Of a stretch of 41,890 bases of DNA, positions 1-8,528 are shown one piece after another. A program made the position numbers and the translations under genes. The stretch is from Sedimentisphaerales bacterium (GTDB lineage: Bacteria; Planctomycetota; Phycisphaerae; Sedimentisphaerales; Anaerobacaceae): assembly GCA_016934255.1 (NCBI GenBank), contig JAFGTG010000478.1, positions 1 to 41,890 of the forward strand. The letters run 5' to 3'. Below the pieces are notes generated by a model. It saw nothing but the letters and a program-made list of their open reading frames with translations, was not told the DNA's origin and did no database searches. The number at the start of each line of letters is the position of its first letter. Positions within the stretch are counted from its first letter, which is position 1.

Positions 1-1401
1 CGATCCATGCCAATCATGGGACATCAGACGGGTCGGATTTTGCTTATCCGAACCGATGATGATTTCACAATATTCGTCGAAACGTTCCGAAACGTCCGCC
101 CACCAGTCTTCATAAGCCTTTCGCAGCTTCTCAACGACCTGAGGATGCGCATCGGCTATATCTTTTTTCTGGCCGGGATCGACTTTCATATCGTAAAGCT
201 CTTTGCCGTTGATCAGCCGCCAGCGATCCGTCATTACCGCGCTTTTACGCCACTTCTCGGGATGCTCGATACGCTGCGAATCCGTGACCAGCGTTCGGTC
301 GGGCCAGTCCTCATCGTCACCGGTTAGAAGTTGCGCAATACTATCACCGTCAAATTCCAATCCATGGGGTTTCTTCAATCCACACAGATCAATGAAGGTC
401 GGCAGTAGATCGACATGAGCCGTAAGTCTTTCGATGTCTTTACCGCCCTTCAGATTCCCGGCGGGCCAGCGAACAAAACACGGGACTCGGTGGCCACCGT
501 CGTACTCCGAGCCTTTTTTGCCGCGCATCCCGGCATTGAAACCGTTACCGGATGTCCCATTATCGGTCATGAAAATCAGAATGGTATTTTCCTCCATATC
601 CAATTCTTTCAACCGACGCATGAGTCGGCCCATATTCTCGTCGATATTGGTAATCATCCCATAAAATCGGGCCTGATTTTCAAGCAATCCTTTATCCAGG
701 TACGGCTTCATGTACTCTTTGGAAACGTTATAAGGGCTGTGCGCTGCGTTCGTGGATAAATAGCAGAAGAAAGGACGATTCTTGTTCGCTTCGATGAACT
801 TTATCGCCCCGTCAAACCATACATCCGTGCAATAGCCTGTAAACTTCTCCGGCCGGTCATTGTGAAAATAGGTATCGTCGAAATAATCATTACCCCAGTA
901 ATCGGGCCCCTGGCCGACGCCCCCACCGCCGTGAATGAGGACTTCGTCGAACCCTCGATCCTGCGGCCGGAACGGATAGTTATCCCCCAAATGCCACTTG
1001 CCGAAGATACCGGTGCGATAACCGCTTGCCGAGAAGACATCGCCCATTGTCACTTCGTCTTTCCGCAAGAGCGACCGGCCCATGATAGTATGCCAGACAC
1101 CCGTTCGATTGCAGTAATGTCCCGTCATCAAACCCGCGCGGGTGGGCGAGCAAGTCGGACCAACGTGAAAATTGGTCAATCGCACGCTTTGCGTATAAAG
1201 CGCGTTCAGATGGGGTGCTTTGATAATGGGATTACCGTGACAACCTAAATCGCCATAGCCCTGGTCGTCGGTCATAACGAGAATGACATTCGGACGCTTG
1301 CCCCGGGACTCTCCCCGGCTGTTGACCGTAGTAAAGACTCCCGTTGAAATCGCTGCGATGCCGATGGTCTTTAAAAATTCTCTTCTTGTCGGTTGGTCCA
1401 T
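1..1401 (-). CDS. Sulfatase, Cys-type, Tat-exported (3' end cut by window edge)
   Basis: Family S1 arylsulfatase-like enzyme that would hydrolyse sulfate esters, probably on sulfated polysaccharide, outside the cytoplasm. The frame is open from an ATG at 1401 to base 1, so 467 codons are visible and the C-terminus is missing. Residues 6-12 (RREFLKT) plus a hydrophobic stretch form a twin-arginine signal. Metal-site Asp-Asp lies at 45-46 (MTDDQGYGD). The formylglycine motif CSPTR starts at Cys84, GKWH follows at about 134-137, and a second metal motif (MTDNG) lies near residue 270. A Cys-type enzyme needs a formylglycine-generating enzyme, which is not in the window. An AGGGA ribosome site lies 7 nt upstream, and the start is only 15 nt after the M16 gene, so it is the last visible gene of that operon. 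The natural substrate cannot be read from the sequence. Confidence 0.93.
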   Translation of the reverse strand, partial: MDQPTRREFLKTIGIAAISTGVFTTVNSRGESRGKRPNVILVMTDDQGYGDLGCHGNPIIKAPHLNALYTQSVRLTNFHVGPTCSPTRAGLMTGHYCNRTGVWHTIMGRSLLRKDEVTMGDVFSASGYRTGIFGKWHLGDNYPFRPQDRGFDEVLIHGGGGVGQGPDYWGNDYFDDTYFHNDRPEKFTGYCTDVWFDGAIKFIEANKNRPFFCYLSTNAAHSPYNVSKEYMKPYLDKGLLENQARFYGMITNIDENMGRLMRRLKELDMEENTILIFMTDNGTSGNGFNAGMRGKKGSEYDGGHRVPCFVRWPAGNLKGGKDIERLTAHVDLLPTFIDLCGLKKPHGLEFDGDSIAQLLTGDDEDWPDRTLVTDSQRIEHPEKWRKSAVMTDRWRLINGKELYDMKVDPGQKKDIADAHPQVVEKLRKAYEDWWADVSERFDEYCEIIIGSDKQNPTRLMSHDWHGS

Positions 1402-1416
1402 ATCACCGTCCCTTTG

Positions 1417-2649
1417 TTATACAATCTTGCATTCCGGTCCTAATGAAAATTGTGTAAAATCACCCGGTTTCAATTGTTCTATCAAAGCATGAACATCATC
1501 AACGGTCACTTTTTTTATCGCATCGACATCGTCTTCAATCGTATGATACTCGTGTAAGTACATCCAGTTAAAACCTAAATCGACGAGCCGGCCCATCGGC
1601 AACTCGTTCTTAATGACGAGCGAACTCAAGACTTTATTTTTAGCCGTCTCCAATTCTTCTTTGGTGATGCCCTCTTTCGCCAGACTACTAAAAATGTCTC
1701 TTATCGTATCGAGCACTTTTACAACATTTTCGCTGCTGCAACGGATATAGCTATAGAATGCGCCCGTCCCATCCATCGGACCAAATTGCATTGAAGCGGA
1801 TTCCGCCAGAGCTTTATCCACCAACTCCCAGAAAAAACGGGAACCGACGTCATCGCCGATAATGGTACCTAACAGCGAAGCTGCAAATCGCTTCGGATCC
1901 TGAGCCGAGACGCCGGCGCTCATCAAACAAATATGCTCGCGAACCAGATTGGCTTTCGCAATCCGTTCGACAGCCCGGCTACCCCGACAACCAACCAGTT
2001 CCCGTTGAACGGTTTGTCCATCCTGCCATTTTCCGCACGCTTCTTCCGCGACCGAACAGATATGACCCCAATCAAAATGTCCCGCGAAAGCGAGAACCAT
2101 GTTATTGGGCGAGTAACGCCTTGAGAAATACTCCCGCATTTGTTGAGCCGTTAAGCGGTCGATGCTCTCCTCGCTGCCCAGAACGCTGTTTCCACACGGA
2201 TGCCCTCCGAAATGCAGCGTTCGACACCGGTCCATCACGTCAAAGGCGGGCTGGTCCTTGTACATGGCAATTTCTTCTTTGATGACGTTCTTCTCGATAT
2301 CAAAATCGTCGTCTCGCAGGGCCGGCCGCATCAGTTCGGTCCACAGCCCCGTGACTTCCGCCAAATATTCCGGCAGAACCGCCGCATAATAAACGGTATT
2401 CTCCTCGCTGGTGAAGGCGTTGAATTGCGCCCCCGTTCGGTCGAAGGCCTCGTTCACTTCGAGCGCGCTGAGCGTACCCGTTCCTTTGAACAGCATATGT
2501 TCGAGGAAGTGGGAAACGCCGTTAATCTGTTCGGTCTCATCACGCGAACCGGTCTTGACAAAAAAACCCACGGCCGATGACTTGGCGGAGGTATTCACCT
2601 CACCAATCAGAACCAGGCCGTTGTCTAATCGCTTCGTTTTAAATTCCAT
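1417..2649 (-). CDS. M16 zinc peptidase, catalytic (zinc-binding) subunit
   Basis: Pitrilysin/mitochondrial-processing-peptidase type M16 protease of 410 aa, the usual size of a single M16B subunit (two half-domains). The zinc motif HxxEH is at His47-Phe-Leu-Glu50-His51, and the distal ligand is Glu126 in VIKEEIAMY, 74 residues after His51 as the family requires. The C-terminal half should carry the substrate-binding Arg/Tyr pair (usually ...EVREKRGLxY). Here the matching stretch reads SRFFWELVDKALAES and lacks it. The upstream gene supplies that pair but lacks zinc ligands, so the two probably form one heterodimeric protease. No signal peptide is evident, so it is probably cytoplasmic unless exported with a partner. 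It starts 29 nt after its partner's stop and is followed 15 nt later by the sulfatase. Confidence 0.93.
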   Translation of the reverse strand: MEFKTKRLDNGLVLIGEVNTSAKSSAVGFFVKTGSRDETEQINGVSHFLEHMLFKGTGTLSALEVNEAFDRTGAQFNAFTSEENTVYYAAVLPEYLAEVTGLWTELMRPALRDDDFDIEKNVIKEEIAMYKDQPAFDVMDRCRTLHFGGHPCGNSVLGSEESIDRLTAQQMREYFSRRYSPNNMVLAFAGHFDWGHICSVAEEACGKWQDGQTVQRELVGCRGSRAVERIAKANLVREHICLMSAGVSAQDPKRFAASLLGTIIGDDVGSRFFWELVDKALAESASMQFGPMDGTGAFYSYIRCSSENVVKVLDTIRDIFSSLAKEGITKEELETAKNKVLSSLVIKNELPMGRLVDLGFNWMYLHEYHTIEDDVDAIKKVTVDDVHALIEQLKPGDFTQFSLGPECKIV

Positions 2650-2678
2650 GCATTGTCCCCCGTCAGGGGTTCCAAGAA

Positions 2679-3911
2679 CTATGCTACTGTTACTTGCTTC
2701 GGGCCAATGGTCACAATGGTAAAACCGTCAAAGGGATGATCCCGTAAAAATCCCAGGACCGATTCGACGCTGGTTTCCTCGATCTTGTCCTTGATTTCAT
2801 CGAGGCTTCGTACTCTGCCCAGGATGTAGTAATCGCTCCCAATCGCACCGGCTCGGCTGCTGGAGGATTCACTTTGCAAGATTAATGCGCTTTTCAATCC
2901 CACTTTGGCCCGTGCGAGTTCTTCTTCACTGATGCCTTCACGCAATCGACGAAATTCTCCAATAATACAATCCAGAGTTTCCTGCGCCTTGTCCGGCGTC
3001 GTACCCGCATAGCCCATAATACCCGCGGCTTCCTTTAGGCTATGGTATCGCGCTACGATGGCATAGCACAGGCCGCGTTTTTCTCTGACCTCGGTGAATA
3101 ACCGAGCGCTCATTCCGCCCGAAAGAACCGATATCGCCACTCGGGCGTTGTAATAATTCTCATCGGTGGGTTTGACGGTCTCCATCATTAGGCCGATATG
3201 CACCTGCGCCCCGTCATTATCGATATGCGTATATTGACCTCTCCCGGCCCCCAACGTTATCGCTTCGTCGTCATGCCGTCGCTCGGATTTGAAAAGATGT
3301 TCTAACTGACGACAAACGGCGTCAAAATCATATTTACCCGCGACAGTAAAAATCGTCTGAGAAAGATTAAATCGATCGTTGACGATCTGCTTCGAGACAT
3401 CCGGAGTCAGGTTTTTCAGTTCAGCAACGTCCCCAACAGCGCTGCGTCCCAGCGGACTCGGATAAAACTGCTCCCGAAGTTTGAGCATCACCTTCTGCCG
3501 GGGGTCATCATCCAGCGAAAGGACTTCGTCAATCGCCAATTGTCTGGCTAATTCAAACTGATCGTCCCTCAAGCTGGATCGGAGGATAACATCAGCGTAT
3601 AAATCCAATGCCGGCGCCAGATTGCCGGCCTCCAGCGCCGCCCCGATGGTTATGTGAGAACTACCCACCGAATGCCCGCGGATCAGTCCCAGTCCGTCGA
3701 GTGCATCGCTTAACTGCCGACTATCTCTATCGCCGGCGCCTCGGAAAATCCAGTCGGTTATGACGTTCGACGCCCCGCAACACCCTTCCGGAAGAGTCGC
3801 CGCCCCGGCCGGAAGCATGAAACCAAACGCCACTGATTCCACGGCGTCCATCGGCTCGCCCAAGATAACCATTCCATTATTTAAAATATGTTTATCAGCC
3901 CCTTCGATCAT
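2679..3911 (-). CDS. M16 peptidase-like, non-catalytic (R/Y-pair) subunit
   Basis: A second 410-aa M16 family protein. Where HxxEH should be, the sequence reads NVITDWIFRGAG, so neither histidine nor the catalytic glutamate is present and it cannot bind zinc in the normal way. The C-terminal half keeps the strong M16 motif SARLFTEVREKRGLCYAIVA with the Arg/Tyr pair used for substrate binding. This is the arrangement known for M16B heterodimers such as the Sphingomonas Sph2681/Sph2682 pair and mitochondrial processing peptidase: one chain brings zinc and the other brings the R/Y pair. It lies 46 nt after the Rid-family lipoprotein and 29 nt before the catalytic subunit. The family is clear; the heterodimer is inferred from complementary motifs and adjacency. 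Confidence 0.92.
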   Translation of the reverse strand: MIEGADKHILNNGMVILGEPMDAVESVAFGFMLPAGAATLPEGCCGASNVITDWIFRGAGDRDSRQLSDALDGLGLIRGHSVGSSHITIGAALEAGNLAPALDLYADVILRSSLRDDQFELARQLAIDEVLSLDDDPRQKVMLKLREQFYPSPLGRSAVGDVAELKNLTPDVSKQIVNDRFNLSQTIFTVAGKYDFDAVCRQLEHLFKSERRHDDEAITLGAGRGQYTHIDNDGAQVHIGLMMETVKPTDENYYNARVAISVLSGGMSARLFTEVREKRGLCYAIVARYHSLKEAAGIMGYAGTTPDKAQETLDCIIGEFRRLREGISEEELARAKVGLKSALILQSESSSSRAGAIGSDYYILGRVRSLDEIKDKIEETSVESVLGFLRDHPFDGFTIVTIGPKQVTVA

Positions 3912-3957
3912 TCACATTTCCCGGAATTCACACAATGTAAGATATGCCCCATATCGT

Positions 3958-4512
3958 TTATTTCCTCTCGACAATCATGGCGACTTCCACTGCGGCATCG
4001 AGCGGCAATTCGGCCACTCCCACAGCCATCCGGGCATGTTTGCCGGCATCATCAAAAACTTGTTGCAATAATATGGAGGCGCCATTGGCCACCTGGGATT
4101 GGCCGGTGAAGTCCTGGGCGCTATTAACAAAAACTTCCACACGTACAATCCGACGAACGCGGCCAAGCGACCCCAGTTCATCTTTTATGGCCACAAGAGC
4201 ATTGATAACACACAACCGAGCCGCTTCCTGTGCCTTTTCCAGATCTACATCGCGTCCCACCTTGCCGGTACATAAGACCCGACCTTCACGTATAGGAAGT
4301 TGCCCGGCGACGAAAAGCAACTTTCCGCTCTGCACGACGTTCACGTAGGCCGCGACCGGTCGCGCAATTTCCGGTAATTCAATCCCCAGATCGGACAGCT
4401 TGGCGCCGATCAGCTTCTCTTCGGCAGAATAAGAAGTTATTGAAGGCGAATTACATCCGTAGCAGCACGCGAGAACAGCCAACACGAACGTGATGATGAT
4501 ACGACCTTTCAT
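3958..4512 (-). CDS. Rid (YjgF/YER057c/UK114) family protein with lipoprotein-type signal
   Basis: A Rid-family protein of 184 aa. Residues 45-184 match the Rid fold throughout: NVVQSGKLLFVAGQLP, then an AQEAARLCVINALVAIK helix, then HARMAVGVAELP ending in AAVEVAMIVE. The arginine of HARMAVG is at the position of the substrate-carboxylate-binding Arg of RidA (Arg105 in E. coli), and the late Glu is also present, so enamine/imine deaminase chemistry is possible. Rid proteins are normally about 130-155 aa and cytosolic. This one has about 30 extra N-terminal residues with a basic start, a hydrophobic stretch and cysteines 16, 17 and 20 (VLAC or CYGC as lipobox), so it is probably an anchored lipoprotein. 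A strong AAGGAG ribosome site lies 7 nt before the ATG. First gene of the M16-sulfatase operon. Confidence 0.88.
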   Translation of the reverse strand: MKGRIIITFVLAVLACCYGCNSPSITSYSAEEKLIGAKLSDLGIELPEIARPVAAYVNVVQSGKLLFVAGQLPIREGRVLCTGKVGRDVDLEKAQEAARLCVINALVAIKDELGSLGRVRRIVRVEVFVNSAQDFTGQSQVANGASILLQQVFDDAGKHARMAVGVAELPLDAAVEVAMIVERK

Positions 4513-4587
4513 TTGTTAGCTCCTTTCGTACCCCCAACCTTCCTTTTTACGATTGGATTCCATTATTCTTCGATTAAACGAGGTCGA

Positions 4588-4616
4588 ATTCTACCAGCAA
4601 GCGATTCCGCCTTCAA
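4588..4616 (-). promoter_or_regulatory. Sigma70-type promoter for the Rid-M16-sulfatase operon
   Basis: On the minus strand TTGAAG (4616-4611) and TAGAAT (4593-4588) are separated by exactly 17 nt. They stand about 75 nt upstream of the Rid-family start codon, leaving a short leader with the AAGGAG ribosome site. The assignment is by consensus match only. Confidence 0.55.
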
Positions 4617-4661
4617 CTGCAAAATCCTGGTAGGAAAATCATCCTGTTCTCAAGAGAATAA

Positions 4662-4678
4662 GGTGTGCGGTGCACACC
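4662..4678. repeat. Short perfect palindrome (GGTGTGC-GGT-GCACACC)
   Basis: A 7-bp perfect stem with a 3-nt loop, followed by CCTACC, lies 17 nt beyond the methyltransferase stop codon. Neither strand has a T-run directly after the stem, so it is a poor intrinsic terminator. It looks like a dispersed REP-like palindrome. Confidence 0.5.
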
Positions 4679-4694
4679 CTACCGGTTGAAACGA

Positions 4695-5693
4695 TTACTC
4701 GGGGTGGAGGATGAAAGTATAGGCCCTCTTGTTGTGCGTATCCGAAAAATCGAACCTCGAACGTAGAAACGAATCGATATGTATCACCTGGACGACGAAA
4801 CCATATTGCTCGAAAGCCGCTTTCGTCTCGGCTACGCTGAGTGTATTCCAGTGATAATCTCCAATGCCTCTGACGACGTGTCTGTCGTTTTCGTGCATAT
4901 TGAAAAATCCGGCGCAGATGCCCCGCCGCGCAACCCGACACATCTGCCCGATGGCCACCTCCATCGCTTCGATCGATAGATGCTCGAACAAATCGTGCAC
5001 GAAACAATAATCGAATGACTTGTCCCCGGCGTCAATCTCAAGCACATTGCCAACTTTGAAGCAGATGTCTGGAAACATTTGTTTGGCGTTGCATATATTT
5101 TTTCCACACAGATCGAAACCCGTATAATCAAGAAACTGACCGATGCCATAGGCGTCGATGAATCGAAAGTCATTGGCCGAACCGCATGCCGGCTCCAGTA
5201 CGGAAAGGCGCCGTGAGAATTCGCAATCCAAAACTTCTTGCCATATCGTCAGAAAGGTAGATAAGAAATACGCCGGGATCGAACCATCGCATGTTTCAAC
5301 CGGCCAACCACTGAGGACATCACAGATATAATTAGGTAGCGCCAGTGAGGAGAAAGTTTCAGTTACGTATGGAGGAATCTCGAATTCTTCGGCATTCTCT
5401 TCTCCCATCAGCAGCGCATCGAGCACGGCCTGTAATTGGCATAAACGAACCGGTTTTTTGAGGAGTTGAAGCACCCAATTCATGACGAGGCTAAAACGCA
5501 GTTCGTGCTCCATAAGATCGTCAAATTGCTCGCCAAATAGTTGTCTTACGAAGAAGTGACGCGTCAGGATACTCTGCACGTTGATCCGCGGATCTTCCAC
5601 GTCCTTAACGAGATAATCCCGCAGAATTTTTCGATCATGCCGCATCCAGGATTTCGCCAGGCGTTGCGTCTCCAATTTGAGATTCTCTTCCAC
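4695..5693 (-). CDS. Class I SAM-dependent methyltransferase
   Basis: About 332 aa. The C-terminal half is a Rossmann-fold methyltransferase. Motif I is VLEPACGSAND (about residues 165-175), an acidic residue ends the next strand (YTGFD), the motif II/III region reads VGNVLEID, and motif IV is FDYCFVHDLFEHLS. The N-terminal 150 residues are helical and unrecognised; they may recognise the substrate or mediate dimerisation. The longest frame opens at TTG 5702, but a CGGAGGA ribosome site ends only 1 nt before that codon and stands 10 nt before GTG 5693, so I chose GTG. The gene stands alone between the Rid operon and the sigma-factor operon. The substrate cannot be deduced; similar proteins act in lipid, quinone or natural-product pathways. 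Confidence 0.85.
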   Translation of the reverse strand: MEENLKLETQRLAKSWMRHDRKILRDYLVKDVEDPRINVQSILTRHFFVRQLFGEQFDDLMEHELRFSLVMNWVLQLLKKPVRLCQLQAVLDALLMGEENAEEFEIPPYVTETFSSLALPNYICDVLSGWPVETCDGSIPAYFLSTFLTIWQEVLDCEFSRRLSVLEPACGSANDFRFIDAYGIGQFLDYTGFDLCGKNICNAKQMFPDICFKVGNVLEIDAGDKSFDYCFVHDLFEHLSIEAMEVAIGQMCRVARRGICAGFFNMHENDRHVVRGIGDYHWNTLSVAETKAAFEQYGFVVQVIHIDSFLRSRFDFSDTHNKRAYTFILHPE

Positions 5694-5819
5694 GAGTTTC
5701 AATCCTCCGTGCTATAACCGAAATCTTAATCGTTACTATATTGACGACAGGAATGACGATTTTAGCCTACGGAAAGTTGAATTTACACTTGAGAATCTCG
5801 AAATGTGATTATATCGCCG

Positions 5820-5855
5820 AAAAAAAGCCGGGCCAATAGGGCCCGGCGACTTTTT
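5820..5855 (-). terminator. Rho-independent terminator after the sigma-factor operon
   Basis: An 8-bp perfect GC stem (GCCGGGCC 5827-5834 with GGCCCGGC 5840-5847, 5-nt loop) is followed on the minus strand by seven T residues (A-run 5820-5826 on the plus strand). It lies about 35 nt after the stop of the membrane partner gene. A T5 run on the plus side could make it bidirectional. Confidence 0.85.
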
Positions 5856-5882
5856 AGAAATGTATGGGAGGAAAAGCGATTT

Positions 5883-7118
5883 CTATTCAAGCTCACGAGG
5901 CAATCCATAAGGTCCATGAACGACGCACGATGATTTACCTCCGAAGTCACGAAACTGGACGATCATCTTCTGCGCCACCTTCGTGCCATTTTCCCGCCGA
6001 TAGACAGTCGGTACGGCTACAATGGGTCCGAGTTTCGAGTGCCCCGTCTTGCTGATTTGCCCGATCTCGACGATCTCAGCAATGTGGTCCTCTTTATCCG
6101 GCCTCAAGATGACTTTGCGCAGGAATTCATCGCCCCAATTATTGCATAGGGGACAAATGTTTTTGAGTTGGTCCAGGTCCAAGTCAATCAAAGCCTGGTA
6201 CATCGTACGCACGGCCTTCTCTGCGGCTTCCTGTTGCGTCATACCTTCGGTCGAAAGACCATGTTTGGGATTGCTCAGACTACCAAGCGTCTCATCGGGT
6301 ATTGTCAAGTCCTTCTCAACATACATCGGATCGCCCGGTATGCTCACGTCGAATAGGCTATCCGGCAGGTCCTCATAGTAGGTCACCTTGAAGGCATCGA
6401 AACTGGGCGGGCCGTTGCGATCCATATTTTGCCATTGCTTGAAGGCAACCGGCAGCTTGCTGGCCATATCGAACTCGATGATCCAGGATTGAGGCCCGTG
6501 TACATCTATCATACTACATATCAGCATGACGCGGCCCCTCCCGGTTACGGGATCTTTACCTCGTACAACTTCAGCCTTATCGGCGACGCTGAGCATTTCC
6601 AATAATTCTGGGCCGAGCCACTGTGCCAAACCGATGGTGAGAGCTTCTTCGTAATAAATCGTGTTTAGGCTAGGTTCATAATGGTAGGTCGAACCATCCT
6701 GACTCCAGGTGATCGCGCCGTGACTGCCCTTGACGACCACGTCGGTCGAATGTGTCCTGGCCTCATTGGCCCGCATCCAGATTTCGGCCGTGCCGCCTGG
6801 AAAGGCGCCGACGACGTGAACGGCTCCATAGCCTTTAAGGGCCTCAATCGCATCTTCGAGAGCCCAGGTCGGAGAGATGAGTTTCTCAGAGGCGAAAAAG
6901 GACACCACAATACCAACCACAATCATCGCCGCGATGAATTTGCTTGCTTTACTTGTCATAATGATTCTCCATACACTCGGCTCAATACCCGCCGAGCGTG
7001 TTTTCTTTGATGTTTCGAGTGCGTTGAGGACCTCATCAAGCACCTCGTCGTCCCTTTGCCTGCTCGTATGGATGGGAATATTTTTCATCAACTTTTTGAT
7101 CTCTTCGGCCGATCTCAT
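5883..7118 (-). CDS. Membrane-anchored partner of ECF sigma factor (putative anti-sigma/sensor)
   Basis: A 411-aa protein with a cytoplasmic N-terminus of about 55 residues rich in charged helices (MRSAEEIKKLMKN), one membrane segment at about 59-77 (FIAAMIVVGIVVSFFAS), and a large extracytoplasmic part. The outer part begins ALEDAIEALKGYGAVHVVG and continues with a beta-rich region that resembles outer-membrane lipoprotein-sorting (LolA-like) or DUF2092-type folds; I cannot prove the fold. A CPLC pair lies near residue 325. Its ATG overlaps the sigma-factor stop by 4 nt (ATGA), so the two are translationally coupled. Position and topology suggest it restrains the sigma factor. It has no HxxxCxxC zinc anti-sigma motif, so it would be a non-ZAS type. 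A strong terminator follows. Confidence 0.72.
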   Translation of the reverse strand: MRSAEEIKKLMKNIPIHTSRQRDDEVLDEVLNALETSKKTRSAGIEPSVWRIIMTSKASKFIAAMIVVGIVVSFFASEKLISPTWALEDAIEALKGYGAVHVVGAFPGGTAEIWMRANEARTHSTDVVVKGSHGAITWSQDGSTYHYEPSLNTIYYEEALTIGLAQWLGPELLEMLSVADKAEVVRGKDPVTGRGRVMLICSMIDVHGPQSWIIEFDMASKLPVAFKQWQNMDRNGPPSFDAFKVTYYEDLPDSLFDVSIPGDPMYVEKDLTIPDETLGSLSNPKHGLSTEGMTQQEAAEKAVRTMYQALIDLDLDQLKNICPLCNNWGDEFLRKVILRPDKEDHIAEIVEIGQISKTGHSKLGPIVAVPTVYRRENGTKVAQKMIVQFRDFGGKSSCVVHGPYGLPRELE

Positions 7119-7660
7119 TTTTCCACCTCGCTATTCAGCAGAGACCGCAATTTATCCAGCCCATACCGGTACCGGCTCTGGACCGTGTTGATGGACACGC
7201 TCTGAGATCGGGCAATCGCCTTGAACGTCATCCCACCTTGCACGTGTAGAACCACGGCTTCCCTCTGAGGATACGGTAGTTGTGCCATCGCGTTATTCAA
7301 TACGTCCAATTCTTCATTGCGTATAATCCATCGCTCGGGTTTATCCGTATCCAACATGACAGGCTCCACCTCGTCGAGACACACGGTCTGTCGTCGCTGT
7401 TGAGCTCGTTTGTTATTCCGAGCATGATTGGCGACGCACGTAACCAGATAGCCTTTCAGATTGCCGCTGAGCCTCAATCGGTCCGATGATTGCGCGAACA
7501 TGACGAATACATCATGCACAATATCCTCAGCGGCGCTCGTTTCATTCATAAGACCGGTTGCGATTCTGAGCAGATCGATTTTGTACTTCTCATAAATCCG
7601 CGCCAGCGCGGCTTTATGGCCGGACTTAAACTTCCAGATAAGCAGCTTATCTTCTACCAT
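7115..7660 (-). CDS. ECF-type RNA polymerase sigma factor
   Basis: A 181-aa sigma70-family factor with only regions 2 and 4, as in ECF factors. Region 2 spans about residues 15-80: AALARIYEKYKIDLLRIA, then the SAAEDIVHDVFVMF core-binding helix, then GNLKGYLVTCVANHARNNKR for -10 recognition. Region 4 spans about 118-173: LPYPQREAVVLHVQGGMTFKAIA and the helix-turn-helix SVSINTVQSRYRYGLDKLR. It heads a two-gene operon and overlaps its membrane partner by 4 nt. The ATG at 7660 is preceded by a weak GAGACGTGA site. The regulon is unknown; TATTAT near 7697 is a possible -10 but has no convincing -35. Confidence 0.92.
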   Translation of the reverse strand: MVEDKLLIWKFKSGHKAALARIYEKYKIDLLRIATGLMNETSAAEDIVHDVFVMFAQSSDRLRLSGNLKGYLVTCVANHARNNKRAQQRRQTVCLDEVEPVMLDTDKPERWIIRNEELDVLNNAMAQLPYPQREAVVLHVQGGMTFKAIARSQSVSINTVQSRYRYGLDKLRSLLNSEVEK

Positions 7661-7841
7661 TCACGTCTCATATATTCGACTTTGATCAATCGTCATCTAT
7701 AATACACCTTTCCTGGCGAAATTAGTCTAAATTTGAAATGCTTTTTTCACTGCTAAAGATAAAAAAAGACGGGAATCAATCCATAAAATAATCCAAACAT
7801 CATTTGAAAAACTCAACATGATATGCTATACGCTAAACGCT

Positions 7842-8528
7842 ATGAACGAATTATATGGTCTGATATTCGACGTGGACGGCGTGATTGCCGATACCGAACC
7901 CGTAAATGCCAGGGCGACGATCAGGGTTTTCGAGGATATGTTCGATGTCAAAGGCGTCCGGCCGGAGGATTTCGAGGCCGGTATCGGCAAAGGGGCGGAA
8001 CGCTATATCCTGGCGGCGGCGGACGTTCACGCGGTAAAACTAACCGACGAGCAGGTGAAAGACGCCGCCGTGTTGCGCGAGAAATATATTATAAAGATTA
8101 TTCAAGAGGAATCGCTGCCTGCCTTTCCCGGCGTGCTGGCGTTGATAAACGCAGCGCTGCAAAGGTATGATTTACGCCTGGCCATCGCGACGTCTGCATC
8201 GCTCGAATTATCCCGGGCGATCCTGGAATCGGCCAAAGTCCCCCACAAAAAAATGGTTTACGTGACCGGCAGTGAAATCACACGAAAGAAACCCAACCCG
8301 GAGCTTTTTCTTACCGCCGCGAGCCGAATGGATATTAAACCCGTTCGTTGCGTCGTCATCGAAGACGCCCCCAGCGGCGTACAAGCCGCCAAAGCCGCCG
8401 GCGCCCAATGCATCGCCGTCACAAACTCCGTCCCCGCCGACAAACTACAAGAGGCGGATGTCATCTGCAACTCCCTCGAACAAATCGACATCGAGACCAT
8501 TCATAAACTCATTAATCATCCGAGATAG
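7842..8528 (+). CDS. HAD superfamily phosphatase/phosphomutase (beta-PGM-like)
   Basis: A 228-aa haloacid dehalogenase-like enzyme of subfamily IA with a helical cap. Motif I is FDVDGVIADTEP at the N-terminus: the first Asp is the nucleophile and the second the acid/base. Motif II is IATSAS, the motif III lysine lies in ITRKKPNPELF, and motif IV is CVVIEDAPSGVQAA. This set is typical of beta-phosphoglucomutase, phosphoglycolate phosphatase and pyrophosphatase relatives; the EDAPSGVQAA form favours sugar-phosphate enzymes. An in-frame ATG at 7818 would add MICYTLNA. I chose 7842 because the family begins just before strand 1, although neither start has a clear ribosome site. It stands alone. 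Substrate unknown. Confidence 0.88.
   Translation: MNELYGLIFDVDGVIADTEPVNARATIRVFEDMFDVKGVRPEDFEAGIGKGAERYILAAADVHAVKLTDEQVKDAAVLREKYIIKIIQEESLPAFPGVLALINAALQRYDLRLAIATSASLELSRAILESAKVPHKKMVYVTGSEITRKKPNPELFLTAASRMDIKPVRCVVIEDAPSGVQAAKAAGAQCIAVTNSVPADKLQEADVICNSLEQIDIETIHKLINHPR

Noticed and set aside
4662-4678. Intrinsic terminator after the methyltransferase
   Set aside because: The stem is good but no T-run follows on the minus strand.
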